Shown: positions 1 to 7,560 of the stretch, piece by piece | How positions within the stretch are numbered: position 1 is the stretch's first letter | Layout of the letters: the number at the start of each line of letters is the position of its first letter | Assembly (NCBI GenBank): GCA_016125255.1 | Contig: WGMD01000001.1 | Span: forward strand, 124,001-188,000 | DNA from: Planctomycetota bacterium | GTDB taxonomy: Bacteria > Planctomycetota > Phycisphaerae > Phycisphaerales > Zrk34 | DNA length: 64,000 nt | Direction of reading: 5' to 3' | Notes under the pieces: model-generated | Databases searched by the model: none | What the model was told of the DNA's origin: nothing | Seen by the model: the letters and a program-made list of their open reading frames with translations, nothing else | Made by a program: the position numbers and the translations under genes

Positions 1-310
1 AGAGGTAACGGGAATAGTCGTCTTCGAGAATCGGCGTGGCGGCGAACTGACTCAGCCGCATGACCAGCCCGACGGCCAAGAGGACCGCGATCAGCCCGCG
101 CGAGGATTCAACCTGTTTCAACTGCCATAGGGCCAACAGGTAGATCGCGCCCGCCCCGCTCTGGGTCAGCACGAACACCAGGACCGGCTTGTCGAGCACA
201 TCGCGTTCGTAAGCGAAGGCGCCACTGAGAAACGTCAGCGCCACAGACCACGCCAGGAGTCCGGCCAGCGCTGCGTACAACAGCAGTCGAGATGGCGTGA
301 TCTGTGGCAT
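1..310 (-). CDS. Membrane glycosyltransferase-like protein, N-terminal part only
   Basis: Reading the minus strand from an ATG at 310 gives 103 codons that stay open to the window edge, so only the N-terminus is seen. It starts MPQITPSRLLLYAALAGL and holds two or three hydrophobic segments. The visible end reads PILEDDYSRYL, which resembles the first periplasmic loop (E/D-D-x-x-R-Y-x-W-D) of integral-membrane mannosyl- or arabinosyltransferases of the GT-C fold. The family assignment rests on this motif and topology alone. It lies on the same strand as the arsenic genes upstream, 64 bp after the rhodanese gene, and may be the end of that transcript. Confidence 0.6.
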   Translation of the reverse strand, partial: MPQITPSRLLLYAALAGLLAWSVALTFLSGAFAYERDVLDKPVLVFVLTQSGAGAIYLLALWQLKQVESSRGLIAVLLAVGLVMRLSQFAATPILEDDYSRYL

Positions 311-373
311 GCTCATTGATTCCAGAAGCGGCCGCGATGGCGGTGACCCTCGCGTGCCGTGCATTTCACGGGC

Positions 374-886
374 TCAGCGCGTGCCGGAACCCGACGGGCG
401 CGACTTCGAGGCCGAGCCCGAGTTCTTATTCTGCAGCGGCAGGCCCGCCTGGGTCCACGCGTTGATGCCGCCGGTGAATCGAATCACGTTGGGATGGCCC
501 AGTTCGGCCAGATGATCGGCGAGCATCAGACTCATGGGGCATTCCGGCCCGCCGCAGTAGGTGACGACCAGTTGGTTGGGGTCTGTCAGGAGGCGCCGAA
601 TGGCCGGCTCCTTGGCGTCATACGCCAGGGGGATCGCGCCCGGGATCCACTGATCGGATGGACCGCGGGCGTCGAGCACGACCATCGGGACTCTGGCGCC
701 CATCAGCGCCTTCAGGGCCTGGGCATTCAACTCGGCCGTAACGTGAGTCTTCTGGCTCTCGGCCTTGGAGCCGCTGCCGCTTTTGGAGCCGCTGCCTTCG
801 GCCAGCGTCATCGTCACGACACCGACCGACAGACATGCGGCGAGAACAACGACGCCGAATCCAAACATGTGTTGACGCGAATACAT
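374..886 (-). CDS. Exported rhodanese-domain protein
   Basis: This is a 170-residue protein with an N-terminal hydrophobic segment (about residues 6-25, probable signal peptide or anchor), then a Ser/Gly/Lys-rich linker. A single rhodanese domain covers about 50-155. The active-site loop reads VVTYCGGPECPMS, with Cys as the expected persulfide-forming residue, and VVLDARGPSDQWIPGAIPL is the typical rhodanese substructure. I chose the ATG at 886 because AAAGG lies 7 bases upstream; a TTG at 901 is also in frame. Rhodanese domains transfer sulfane sulfur or reduce oxyanions (as in Acr2-type arsenate reductases). A role in arsenic chemistry is suggested only by its place at the end of the arsenic gene row. 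Confidence 0.8.
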   Translation of the reverse strand: MYSRQHMFGFGVVVLAACLSVGVVTMTLAEGSGSKSGSGSKAESQKTHVTAELNAQALKALMGARVPMVVLDARGPSDQWIPGAIPLAYDAKEPAIRRLLTDPNQLVVTYCGGPECPMSLMLADHLAELGHPNVIRFTGGINAWTQAGLPLQNKNSGSASKSRPSGSGTR

Positions 887-948
887 CTGGATGCCTTTCA
901 ATGAGGGGTGAACGGTGAGTTAAATTGATTGGGCGTGATGCGGCACGA

Positions 949-1095
949 TCAGCGTGAACTCGAGCCGCTGGGCTGCTGATCCGGTTGCTTGGCGCCCGAG
1001 CCGGAATCGTTCGAGCCGTTGTCGTTGGAGCAGCCGGACAGAACCAGCATCAGAGTCACCATCAGAACCATTGCTGCGGTCAGAACCTTGTACAT
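949..1095 (-). CDS. Small lipoprotein (48 aa)
   Basis: This is a short reading frame starting MYKVLTAAMVLMVTLMLVLS. It has a Lys-containing n-region, a hydrophobic h-region and the lipobox LSGC at residues 19-22, followed by a Ser/Gly/Asn/Gln-rich tail ending SSSR. This is the layout of a small bacterial lipoprotein. It sits between the flavoprotein gene (stop at 1125) and the rhodanese gene, on the same strand with short gaps, so co-transcription is likely. Its low-complexity tail resembles the Ser/Gly linker of the neighbouring rhodanese. No function can be assigned. Confidence 0.6.
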   Translation of the reverse strand: MYKVLTAAMVLMVTLMLVLSGCSNDNGSNDSGSGAKQPDQQPSGSSSR

Positions 1096-1124
1096 GAGTC
1101 GTTCCTTTGAAAAAGGGGTGAGAG

Positions 1125-2687
1125 TTATCGTCGCCAGGCCATCAGTTTCTCGAAGAGCTTTTTGACGGTCGGGGTCAGTCGCGTGCGGCTGTAGGCGTCG
1201 CCGGCTTTCTTGATCGCCTCGGCCTGCGTGGGGTAAGGATGAATCGTCCTGGCGATGGCGCCCAGGCCCAGCCCCGCGGTCATCGCCAGCGTGATCTCGG
1301 AGATCATCTCACCGGCGTGACGGGCCACCAGCGTCGCGCCGAGGATGCGGTCGGTGCCTTGCTTGACGTGAACTTTCAGAAAGCCCTCGTCTTCGCCGTC
1401 GAGGATCGCTCGATCCACATCGGCCAGCTCGATCGTGAACGTCTGTGTCTGGATGCCGCGCTGTCGGGCTTCGTGTTCGTAGAGGCCGACGTGCGAGATT
1501 TCCGGATCGGTGTAGGTGCACCAGGGAATCGTCAGCGCCGAGACTTTCGCCCGGCCGAAGAACAGGGCGTTCTGAATGACGATGCGCGCCATCGCGTCAG
1601 CGGTGTGCGTGAACTTGTACGCCGAGCAGATGTCGCCGGCGGCGTAGATGTTGCGGTTCGTCGTCCGCAGCCGGTCATCGACTTTCACGCCGCTTCGCTT
1701 GTCGTACTCGACACCGACGGCTTCGAGGTTCAACCCCTCGACATTGGGCGCGCGGCCGACGCCGACGAGAATCGCGTCACAGGGGATGTCGTGGATTTGA
1801 CCGTGACAGTCGAGCGTGATGAACTTTTCGCCATTTTCGCAGCGCACCTTGGCCGCCTTGCCGCCGCAGACGATTTTCACGCCGTCGCGCTTCAGCGCTG
1901 CCTCGATGCGCCGAGCGGCGTCGGGATCCTCGCGGGTGAGGATCTGCGACTCGGCCTCGGCCAGTGTCACCTGTGAGCCGAACCGCGCGAAGCTCTGGGC
2001 CAGTTCGCAGCCGATCGGTCCGGCGCCGATGACCACCAACCGCCGCGGCAGTTCCGTCAGCGAGAACACCGTTTCGTTGGTCAGGTAACCGGTTTCGGCG
2101 AGGCCGGGGATCGGCAGGGTCGTGGCCCTGGCGCCGGTGGCGATCACCGCGCGGGCATATGACAGCGTCTGATCCCCGACGCGGATTTGGCCGTTGCGCT
2201 CGAAGCGAGCCTGACCGATAAACACGTCGATGCCGAGTCCCCGGAAGCGGGCCGCCGAGTCGTGCGGCGCGATGCCGGCGCGGAGCCGGCGCATGCGTTG
2301 CATCACGGCAGTGAAATCGACGTGTGTTTCGCCCTCGACTTCGACGCCGTAGGCGCCGGCATCGCGTACCTCCGCATAAGCCTTGGCGCAACGGATCAGC
2401 GCCTTGCTCGGCACACATCCCACGTTCAGGCAGTCGCCGCCCATCAGGTCACGTTCGATCAGGGCGACCTTGGCGCCGAGTCCTGCCGCCCCGGCCGCGG
2501 TGACCAACCCCGCCGTACCACCGCCGATCACCACGAGGTTGTATCGTCCGCTCGGCGTCGGGTTAACCCAGTTCGGCGGGTGCACATGCGAGGCGAGTTC
2601 GAGGTTGTGTTCATCCTGCGGTTGCAAGGCCGGAATCTCGGCATGGGGTTCGTGGATCGCGCGTGTCGGATTCATCATTTGGGTCAT
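1125..2687 (-). CDS. Mercuric-reductase-like FAD disulfide oxidoreductase
   Basis: This 520-residue class I pyridine nucleotide-disulfide oxidoreductase has about 48 extra N-terminal residues. The FAD Rossmann motif is VVIGGGTAGL (about 52-61), and the redox-active disulfide is GGDCLNVGCVPSK (Cys86, Cys91). A second Rossmann motif is VVIGAGPIGCELAQ and a later FAD motif is IYAAGDIC. The C-terminal interface motif is IHPYPTQAEA, with the catalytic His. It lacks the N-terminal HMA domain and the C-terminal vicinal Cys pair of true MerA, so Hg(II) reduction is unlikely. The start at 2687 overlaps the upstream stop as ATGA, showing translational coupling to the TVP38-DUF547 gene. Homologues of this type are common beside ArsS genes; the substrate is unknown. 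Confidence 0.85.
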   Translation of the reverse strand: MTQMMNPTRAIHEPHAEIPALQPQDEHNLELASHVHPPNWVNPTPSGRYNLVVIGGGTAGLVTAAGAAGLGAKVALIERDLMGGDCLNVGCVPSKALIRCAKAYAEVRDAGAYGVEVEGETHVDFTAVMQRMRRLRAGIAPHDSAARFRGLGIDVFIGQARFERNGQIRVGDQTLSYARAVIATGARATTLPIPGLAETGYLTNETVFSLTELPRRLVVIGAGPIGCELAQSFARFGSQVTLAEAESQILTREDPDAARRIEAALKRDGVKIVCGGKAAKVRCENGEKFITLDCHGQIHDIPCDAILVGVGRAPNVEGLNLEAVGVEYDKRSGVKVDDRLRTTNRNIYAAGDICSAYKFTHTADAMARIVIQNALFFGRAKVSALTIPWCTYTDPEISHVGLYEHEARQRGIQTQTFTIELADVDRAILDGEDEGFLKVHVKQGTDRILGATLVARHAGEMISEITLAMTAGLGLGAIARTIHPYPTQAEAIKKAGDAYSRTRLTPTVKKLFEKLMAWRR

Positions 2688-4342
2688 GGCAGGTTCTCCC
2701 GCGAGTTTAAGGACCAGTCGTAATCCAGCCACTGGATCGTCGGCGTCTGCCCCGCGTTAAGGCGCTGTTTGAGCGCCGGGGCATAACGTGCGGCGAAGGC
2801 GAGGACTGATTCGGCAGCCTGTTTGAAGTCGCCACCATACCAGTTGTAAAGCTGCGTCAGGTGCACGGCGTTGTGTTCGGCGTCCAGGCGATACCAACGG
2901 TCATGCGTGTGCACGTACCGGGCCTGATCGGCCAACTGCTGCTCCAAGCGGTCGGCGACGTACGCCTGGCTTCGAAGCGGCGGGCAGCCCACCGCGGCGC
3001 AGACCAGCGCGAAGTGAATTCGTGGCTCGGCGAAGTGGGGACGAATCTGTTCGTGCTCGATCTGGTTCAGCGACCAGATCTGCCCGGCGAATTTCCATCG
3101 GACCGCATCCCATCGCCGGGCGTCGGGGATGTCCCGGATCGACTTGAGCTTGCCGCCATCGTAGTGATCGAGGATCAGCGTGAGTGTGAAGGCGTTATAG
3201 GCGTTGATGAGCAGGGCGAGCTTCTGATCGCGTCCCATCTGCTCGAACGGCGCGGAGTCCAGGCTCTTGACGTAGGCACTCAGACGATCGCGGTCGCGCA
3301 TCAGGCCGGCGTAGTCGACGCCGCCTTTGTCATTGACGTACTTGCGGAGCAGGGCGTCGAAGGCGCTGTGGTCGAAGGAGGGGCCGCCGGATTGGGCGGC
3401 GTAGGTCTCGGCCATGTCGACCGGGGGCGGACCGAACAGGCCCAGCAGCCGATGCTGATTGGCGTAGGCGCAGCCAGTGAGCGCCACAGCAAGCAGGGCC
3501 ACGGTGATGTATCCGATGGTTGCGAGATGGCTCGGCGTGGTGTTGTTCATGGGTTGACTTTCGGTTGTGCCCTGGGAGGCGGGTTCGATGTCGTCGGCCT
3601 GTCGCGCCATCGCGCGGCGGGCGAGTTTGGTCACATAAACAGTGACAATGATGGTGGCCAGCAGCCCCACCGCCAGCATCGTCCATTGAGCGGGCGAGCG
3701 GCCCTGAGCCTGACCGGCCGCCGCGGCGACGCCGGCGCGCCCCGCGTAGCCCAGGTACACGTACATGAACGTGCCCGGCAGCATGGCGATCCAACTGGTC
3801 AGCACGCACGGCCAGAAGCCGATCGCCGTCAGACCGTACAGGTAGTTCTGTATGTTGAACGGTATCGCCGGGGAAAGACGCAATAGCGCCACGATCTTCC
3901 ACCCGCCTTCGCTGACCGCCCGGTCGACGGCCCGGAACTTCGGAAAATGCGACAGCTTGCGCTCCACAGCACGACGCGCCAGGTAACGGGCGACCAGAAA
4001 CGCCATCGCCGCGCCGGCGGTCGAACCCACCGACACCGCCGCCGTGCCCCACCACAGACCGAAGATCGCCCCGGCCCCCAGCGTCAGCGCCGACCCTGGA
4101 ATCATCAGTATCGTCGCGACGACGTACACGGCCGCGAACACCAGCGGACCCCACACGCCCATGTTGGAAACCGAGGCGCCGAGCCAGTCTGTGAGCCGTC
4201 CCACCGGCAGCAGCCGCACCACCGCCAGCACACAGATCAACACCACCACGATGCTCCCCAGGCGCACCAAGCGCGTCAGGTTGAAACCCGGCGAAGAGGA
4301 ACCGGCGGTATCCCTCGTTGAGGTCAGCTCCACGAAGTTCAT
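2684..4342 (-). CDS. TVP38/TMEM64 membrane domain fused to DUF547
   Basis: One reading frame of 552 residues joins two usually separate proteins. Residues about 25-245 are a TVP38/TMEM64 (DedA-like, VTT) membrane domain with several helices and the conserved stretch LSPAIPFNIQNYLYGLT. Residues about 310-545 are a DUF547 domain (LLINAYNAFTL, LVCAAVGCPPL). Between them lies MNNTTPSHLATIGY followed by a hydrophobic run and LTGC, which looks like a complete lipoprotein signal. An internal ATG at 3550 could therefore start a free DUF547 lipoprotein, although no strong RBS precedes it. The start at 4342 overlaps the upstream stop as ATGA. Both domains are known neighbours of arsS; their biochemical role is not established. 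Confidence 0.85.
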   Translation of the reverse strand: MNFVELTSTRDTAGSSSPGFNLTRLVRLGSIVVVLICVLAVVRLLPVGRLTDWLGASVSNMGVWGPLVFAAVYVVATILMIPGSALTLGAGAIFGLWWGTAAVSVGSTAGAAMAFLVARYLARRAVERKLSHFPKFRAVDRAVSEGGWKIVALLRLSPAIPFNIQNYLYGLTAIGFWPCVLTSWIAMLPGTFMYVYLGYAGRAGVAAAAGQAQGRSPAQWTMLAVGLLATIIVTVYVTKLARRAMARQADDIEPASQGTTESQPMNNTTPSHLATIGYITVALLAVALTGCAYANQHRLLGLFGPPPVDMAETYAAQSGGPSFDHSAFDALLRKYVNDKGGVDYAGLMRDRDRLSAYVKSLDSAPFEQMGRDQKLALLINAYNAFTLTLILDHYDGGKLKSIRDIPDARRWDAVRWKFAGQIWSLNQIEHEQIRPHFAEPRIHFALVCAAVGCPPLRSQAYVADRLEQQLADQARYVHTHDRWYRLDAEHNAVHLTQLYNWYGGDFKQAAESVLAFAARYAPALKQRLNAGQTPTIQWLDYDWSLNSRENLP

Positions 4343-5334
4343 GATTTGCTCCCGTCGATTAGGGCGCCGCCGCAGGACGAGCCGCAGCCGGCGGTACATG
4401 CGAAGCAGTGGTCGCCCGTGGCGATCACGCGGCGGACAAACGCTCCCGGGTCGAAGTCCCGGATATGCTGTGCCCGATTTCTCGCCGTGATTCCCATGGC
4501 GTAGTTAAAATCGCAGTCATACATCATGCCGTCGTATCCCACATGCAGTTGATGGCGGCACATCAGGCCGTCGAGTGTCCCGGGATTAAAGGCCTCGCGC
4601 AGCAGTTGCCTGTACGCCTCGGCCTTGTCCTGGCGGGCCAGGTCGTGCAGGAAGCGTCCGATCGGGATGTTGGTGATCGTGTAGAGCTTGTTGAATTCCA
4701 AGCCACGCTCGCGACGCAGCGCCTCGCGGTAGGCCTGCTCAAGCGGCGGCTGAGGCGGAGGGAGCGCCGGGCCCAGCGGGTTGTACACGAGGTCCAAAGG
4801 CTTGTCGGCATCGCGGCCATAACCGGTCCGGTTCAGTCGACGGATCACTTCGACGCTGTCTTCATACACATGGCGGCCGCGCTGACGATCGACATTCGTC
4901 GGCAGGTAGCACGGTAGCGAGGCGATTAGGTGAATGCCGCGTTCGGCGTACCATTCGGGCAGGTCTTCATAACCCGGCTGAAGCATGATCGTCAGGTTCG
5001 TGCGCACCATCACGTGCAGCCTCTGCGCCAGGGCGGCATCGACGAGACGGCGGAAGTCCGGATTCATCTCAGGCGCTCCACCAGTGATGTCCAGCGTCGC
5101 GGCCCCGGCATGGCGCGCCGCATTCAACACGTCGAGCATCGTGGTCCAGTCCATCTGCTCCTCACGCTTGGGTGAAGATTCGACATGACAATGCCGACAC
5201 GCCAGGTTGCATCGCAGGCCGATGTTCACCTGCACCGTATCAAGGGTCAGGCCACGCAGGCGTTTGCCTGAGGCACTCTCGACGTGCTCGTCGAAAGCGG
5301 TGCGTCCTGAAATGGTCAGTGGAATCGTCGTCAT
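4339..5334 (-). CDS. arsS: ArsS-type radical SAM/Cys-rich protein
   Basis: This 331-residue radical SAM enzyme carries the 4Fe-4S motif RCNLACRHCH (Cys42, Cys46, Cys49), with VQVNIGL before it and DITGGAPEMNP as the SAM-binding GGE-like motif. The C-terminal domain ends HCFACTAGCGSSCGGAL (Cys310, 313, 317 and 321), the signature of the radical SAM/Cys-rich family that includes ArsS. ArsS is proposed to transfer the 5'-deoxyadenosyl group to dimethylarsenite in arsenosugar synthesis. A member with Cys rather than selenocysteine is seen here. ArsM is encoded two genes upstream, which fits a pathway making dimethylarsenite for ArsS. Start and stop both overlap neighbours by ATGA. Confidence 0.85.
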   Translation of the reverse strand: MTTIPLTISGRTAFDEHVESASGKRLRGLTLDTVQVNIGLRCNLACRHCHVESSPKREEQMDWTTMLDVLNAARHAGAATLDITGGAPEMNPDFRRLVDAALAQRLHVMVRTNLTIMLQPGYEDLPEWYAERGIHLIASLPCYLPTNVDRQRGRHVYEDSVEVIRRLNRTGYGRDADKPLDLVYNPLGPALPPPQPPLEQAYREALRRERGLEFNKLYTITNIPIGRFLHDLARQDKAEAYRQLLREAFNPGTLDGLMCRHQLHVGYDGMMYDCDFNYAMGITARNRAQHIRDFDPGAFVRRVIATGDHCFACTAGCGSSCGGALIDGSKS

Positions 5335-6224
5335 GATGATGAGTCGTCCCCGGAAGTGAAAACCTTACATGAGTTGTTGTGGTCTCGTGTTTTCGAGGGG
5401 CGGTGCTTCCGGGGGCGGAGGCCGGCGCCGTGGCGGAAAGGGTGGATCAGCAGTTCTCCCAGTTTGCGCCAGTGCGCACCGCCGTCGGCGTCATCGAGGC
5501 CCTGCTGAATTCGCTCCGGGTCCTCTCGCAGGCGGTAGGTACCGAAGCATCGGTCCCAGATCGACAGCACGCTGGAGTAGTTCGAGTCGGTTTCGACCCG
5601 ACAGCGTGAATGATGCACCCAATGCATCCAAGGCGTGACGATCAGCCACCGCAGCAGATCGTCCAGCCGGCGCGGCACACGGATGTTGCTGTGATGAAAC
5701 AGAATCACCGGCAACAGGATCGTCTCGTACACGAGCAGTTGCTGGACCGTCATGCCCAGCAGTGGCAGCACCGCCAGTCGGGCCGTCGAGGACAGGGCCA
5801 CCTCGCCCGTATGAAAACGCAGCGCCGAGGTGGCCTCCATGGCGCGGTCCGTGTGATGAACCGAATGGAACCGCCACAGCAGCGGAACGCGGTGATTCAA
5901 CCGGTGCCACCCGTACATCCACATATCGAACAGCACCAGTACCATGAGCCATTGAGCCCATTGGGGCATCGTCACCACGTGTACCAGACCAAAGTGCTCG
6001 CGCTGGGCCCACGAGCATACGGCGTAAACCAACGTAGCGAACGGCACGGCGATCACAACGCTATTGATCAGGGCCATTGCGAGATGAGTTATGCCGTGCC
6101 GCCCCCGATGCTCACGTCCGACATACTGCGGCGCCACGGCCTCGATGATCCACAGCAGCGCCAGCACAACCGCCGCGACGGCGGGGCGAGTTATCGACAA
6201 TCCGTTGGTCGGATCTATCGGCAT
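5331..6224 (-). CDS. Sterol desaturase/fatty acid hydroxylase family protein
   Basis: This 297-residue integral membrane protein has four or more hydrophobic segments. It has the His-box pattern of the di-iron fatty acid hydroxylase superfamily: HRLNH, HSVHH and HWVHHSR, plus LFDMWMYGWHR. Such enzymes hydroxylate or desaturate lipids using oxygen. The ATG at 6224 is preferred because AGGTGAT lies about 6 bases upstream and the hydrophobic N-terminus follows soon after; a longer frame to 6347 has no support. It is the first gene of a tightly coupled run (6224 to 1125) whose members overlap by ATGA. A link to arsenolipid or membrane-lipid change is possible but unproven. Confidence 0.8.
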   Translation of the reverse strand: MPIDPTNGLSITRPAVAAVVLALLWIIEAVAPQYVGREHRGRHGITHLAMALINSVVIAVPFATLVYAVCSWAQREHFGLVHVVTMPQWAQWLMVLVLFDMWMYGWHRLNHRVPLLWRFHSVHHTDRAMEATSALRFHTGEVALSSTARLAVLPLLGMTVQQLLVYETILLPVILFHHSNIRVPRRLDDLLRWLIVTPWMHWVHHSRCRVETDSNYSSVLSIWDRCFGTYRLREDPERIQQGLDDADGGAHWRKLGELLIHPFRHGAGLRPRKHRPSKTRDHNNSCKVFTSGDDSSS

Positions 6225-6300
6225 GGGACGATCACCTGTCCAGTCGAACTGTGCCGCCTTGCATGCGGATCGCTTCGCATCGGCAAGACATTGTAGAAGA

Positions 6301-6328
6301 ACCCACGGCCAACGAATTGACCGTGGGT
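6301..6328 (-). terminator. Hairpin after the PiT gene, possible terminator
   Basis: An inverted repeat of 8 bp (ACCCACGG with CCGTGGGT) continues after one mismatch with 3 more pairs around a CGAA loop. On the minus strand it is followed by TTCTTCT. It lies 50 bp past the phosphate transporter stop and 77 bp before the desaturase start, so it may end or attenuate the arsM-PiT transcript. The T-tract is weak. Confidence 0.4.
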
Positions 6329-6377
6329 CCGAGCGGGGGTAAGACAATCAGGTGCGAGATGTGCGGGTCAGGCGGCA

Positions 6378-7541
6378 TCAGGTCCGTAGCAACCAATAAA
6401 TCACCGCCCCGAGCGCTAACCCCAGCGGCAGCGTGGTGATCCATGTGATGAGAATGCCGGTGATGGTCGACCAGTTGCGCCGGCCGTTGACGGCGCTGAT
6501 GCCGAAGATTGAACCACAACTGACATGGGTGGTCGACACCGGCACGCCGAGGCGCGAAGCGCCCAGCACGAGCGCCGCGGTCACGAGATTGGCGGTCAGC
6601 CCCTGGCCGGTGTTGAGCTGCGTGATATTGCGGCTCATGGTTTCGGCGACTTTGCGCGACTGGATGAGACCGCCGACGACCACAGCCGCGGTGATCAGCA
6701 GCAGGACGCCGTGGGTGTTGTCGTGCGCCCAGGCGGCGCCCGACGCCCCGGATGCCAGCAGCAGCGCGGCGATCTTCGGCGTGTCGTTGACCGCGCGGGC
6801 AAAGCACACCGCGCCGCCGCTGAGCCAGTGCACCGAATCGACGATCGATTGCGCCCGCACACCCAGGCAATGCCCGTCGTACCGCTCGACGCACTGATCC
6901 ACATCATCCATCCGAACCGTCAACTCGCCCCCCCCGGAACCGCATCCACGCCCTTTCAAAATCGCGGTCCCGTCGGCCAGAATCGTCGCCGGCTGCGGCG
7001 CCTGCCTGCCGATGCACACGCAGGTCTGCGAGCCGACGTCGAGGCGTCGACGCAAGCGGCTGAAAATCGGATACAGAATCGCCGCCGCGGCGATCGCCAG
7101 GATCGGGCTCAACAGCAGCGGCTGGGCAAACTTGGTCGCTAGCGTGTTCCAGTGAATGCCGCCGGGGTTTCCGGGGCTGGCGACCAGTCCCACGCCGACC
7201 AGCGCCCCGGTCAGCGCGTGCGTGGTCGAGGTCGGCATGCCCAGCACCGTAGCCAGAAAGATTGTCGATGCGGCGGCGACACCGATCGATGTCAACATCG
7301 CCGGATCAAACACCACGCCGTCGATGAGCCCCTTGCCGCTGAAGGCCTTGACCAACCCGTGCGCCAGCGCCACGGAAACCAGGCTGCCGGCCAGGGTCGT
7401 CACCGTCGCCCAGACGAGCGCTCCGCGATAGCGGGTCGTCGCGCTGCCGTAGAGCGTGGCCACGCCTTTGAAGTTGTCATTGGCGCCGTTGGTGTACGCC
7501 AGGAACACAATCGCAACAGTCAGAAAGATGCCGATCGTCAT
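6378..7541 (-). CDS. PiT-family inorganic phosphate transporter
   Basis: This 387-residue membrane protein shows the two inverted PiT signatures: TNGANDNFKGVATLYGS near the N-terminus and AVNDTPKIAALLL in the second half. The paired TSTTHALTGALVG and VSTTHVSCGSIFG repeats complete the internal duplication. Family members import phosphate (or phosphate-metal complexes) with H+ or Na+, and arsenate is a known competing substrate. The ATG at 7541 has CAGGAAAT about 7 bases upstream. It starts 19 bp after the ArsM stop, so the two are probably co-transcribed. Encoding a phosphate importer with arsenic genes may protect phosphate uptake under arsenate stress; that link is inference. Confidence 0.85.
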   Translation of the reverse strand: MTIGIFLTVAIVFLAYTNGANDNFKGVATLYGSATTRYRGALVWATVTTLAGSLVSVALAHGLVKAFSGKGLIDGVVFDPAMLTSIGVAAASTIFLATVLGMPTSTTHALTGALVGVGLVASPGNPGGIHWNTLATKFAQPLLLSPILAIAAAAILYPIFSRLRRRLDVGSQTCVCIGRQAPQPATILADGTAILKGRGCGSGGGELTVRMDDVDQCVERYDGHCLGVRAQSIVDSVHWLSGGAVCFARAVNDTPKIAALLLASGASGAAWAHDNTHGVLLLITAAVVVGGLIQSRKVAETMSRNITQLNTGQGLTANLVTAALVLGASRLGVPVSTTHVSCGSIFGISAVNGRRNWSTITGILITWITTLPLGLALGAVIYWLLRT

Positions 7542-7560
7542 GGATATTTCCTGTGTGTAA

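Noticed and set aside
1125-2687. Calling the flavoprotein a mercuric reductase
   Set aside because: The C-terminal vicinal Cys pair needed for Hg(II) reduction is absent, and it lies in the ArsS gene run, not the MerR/MerT unit.
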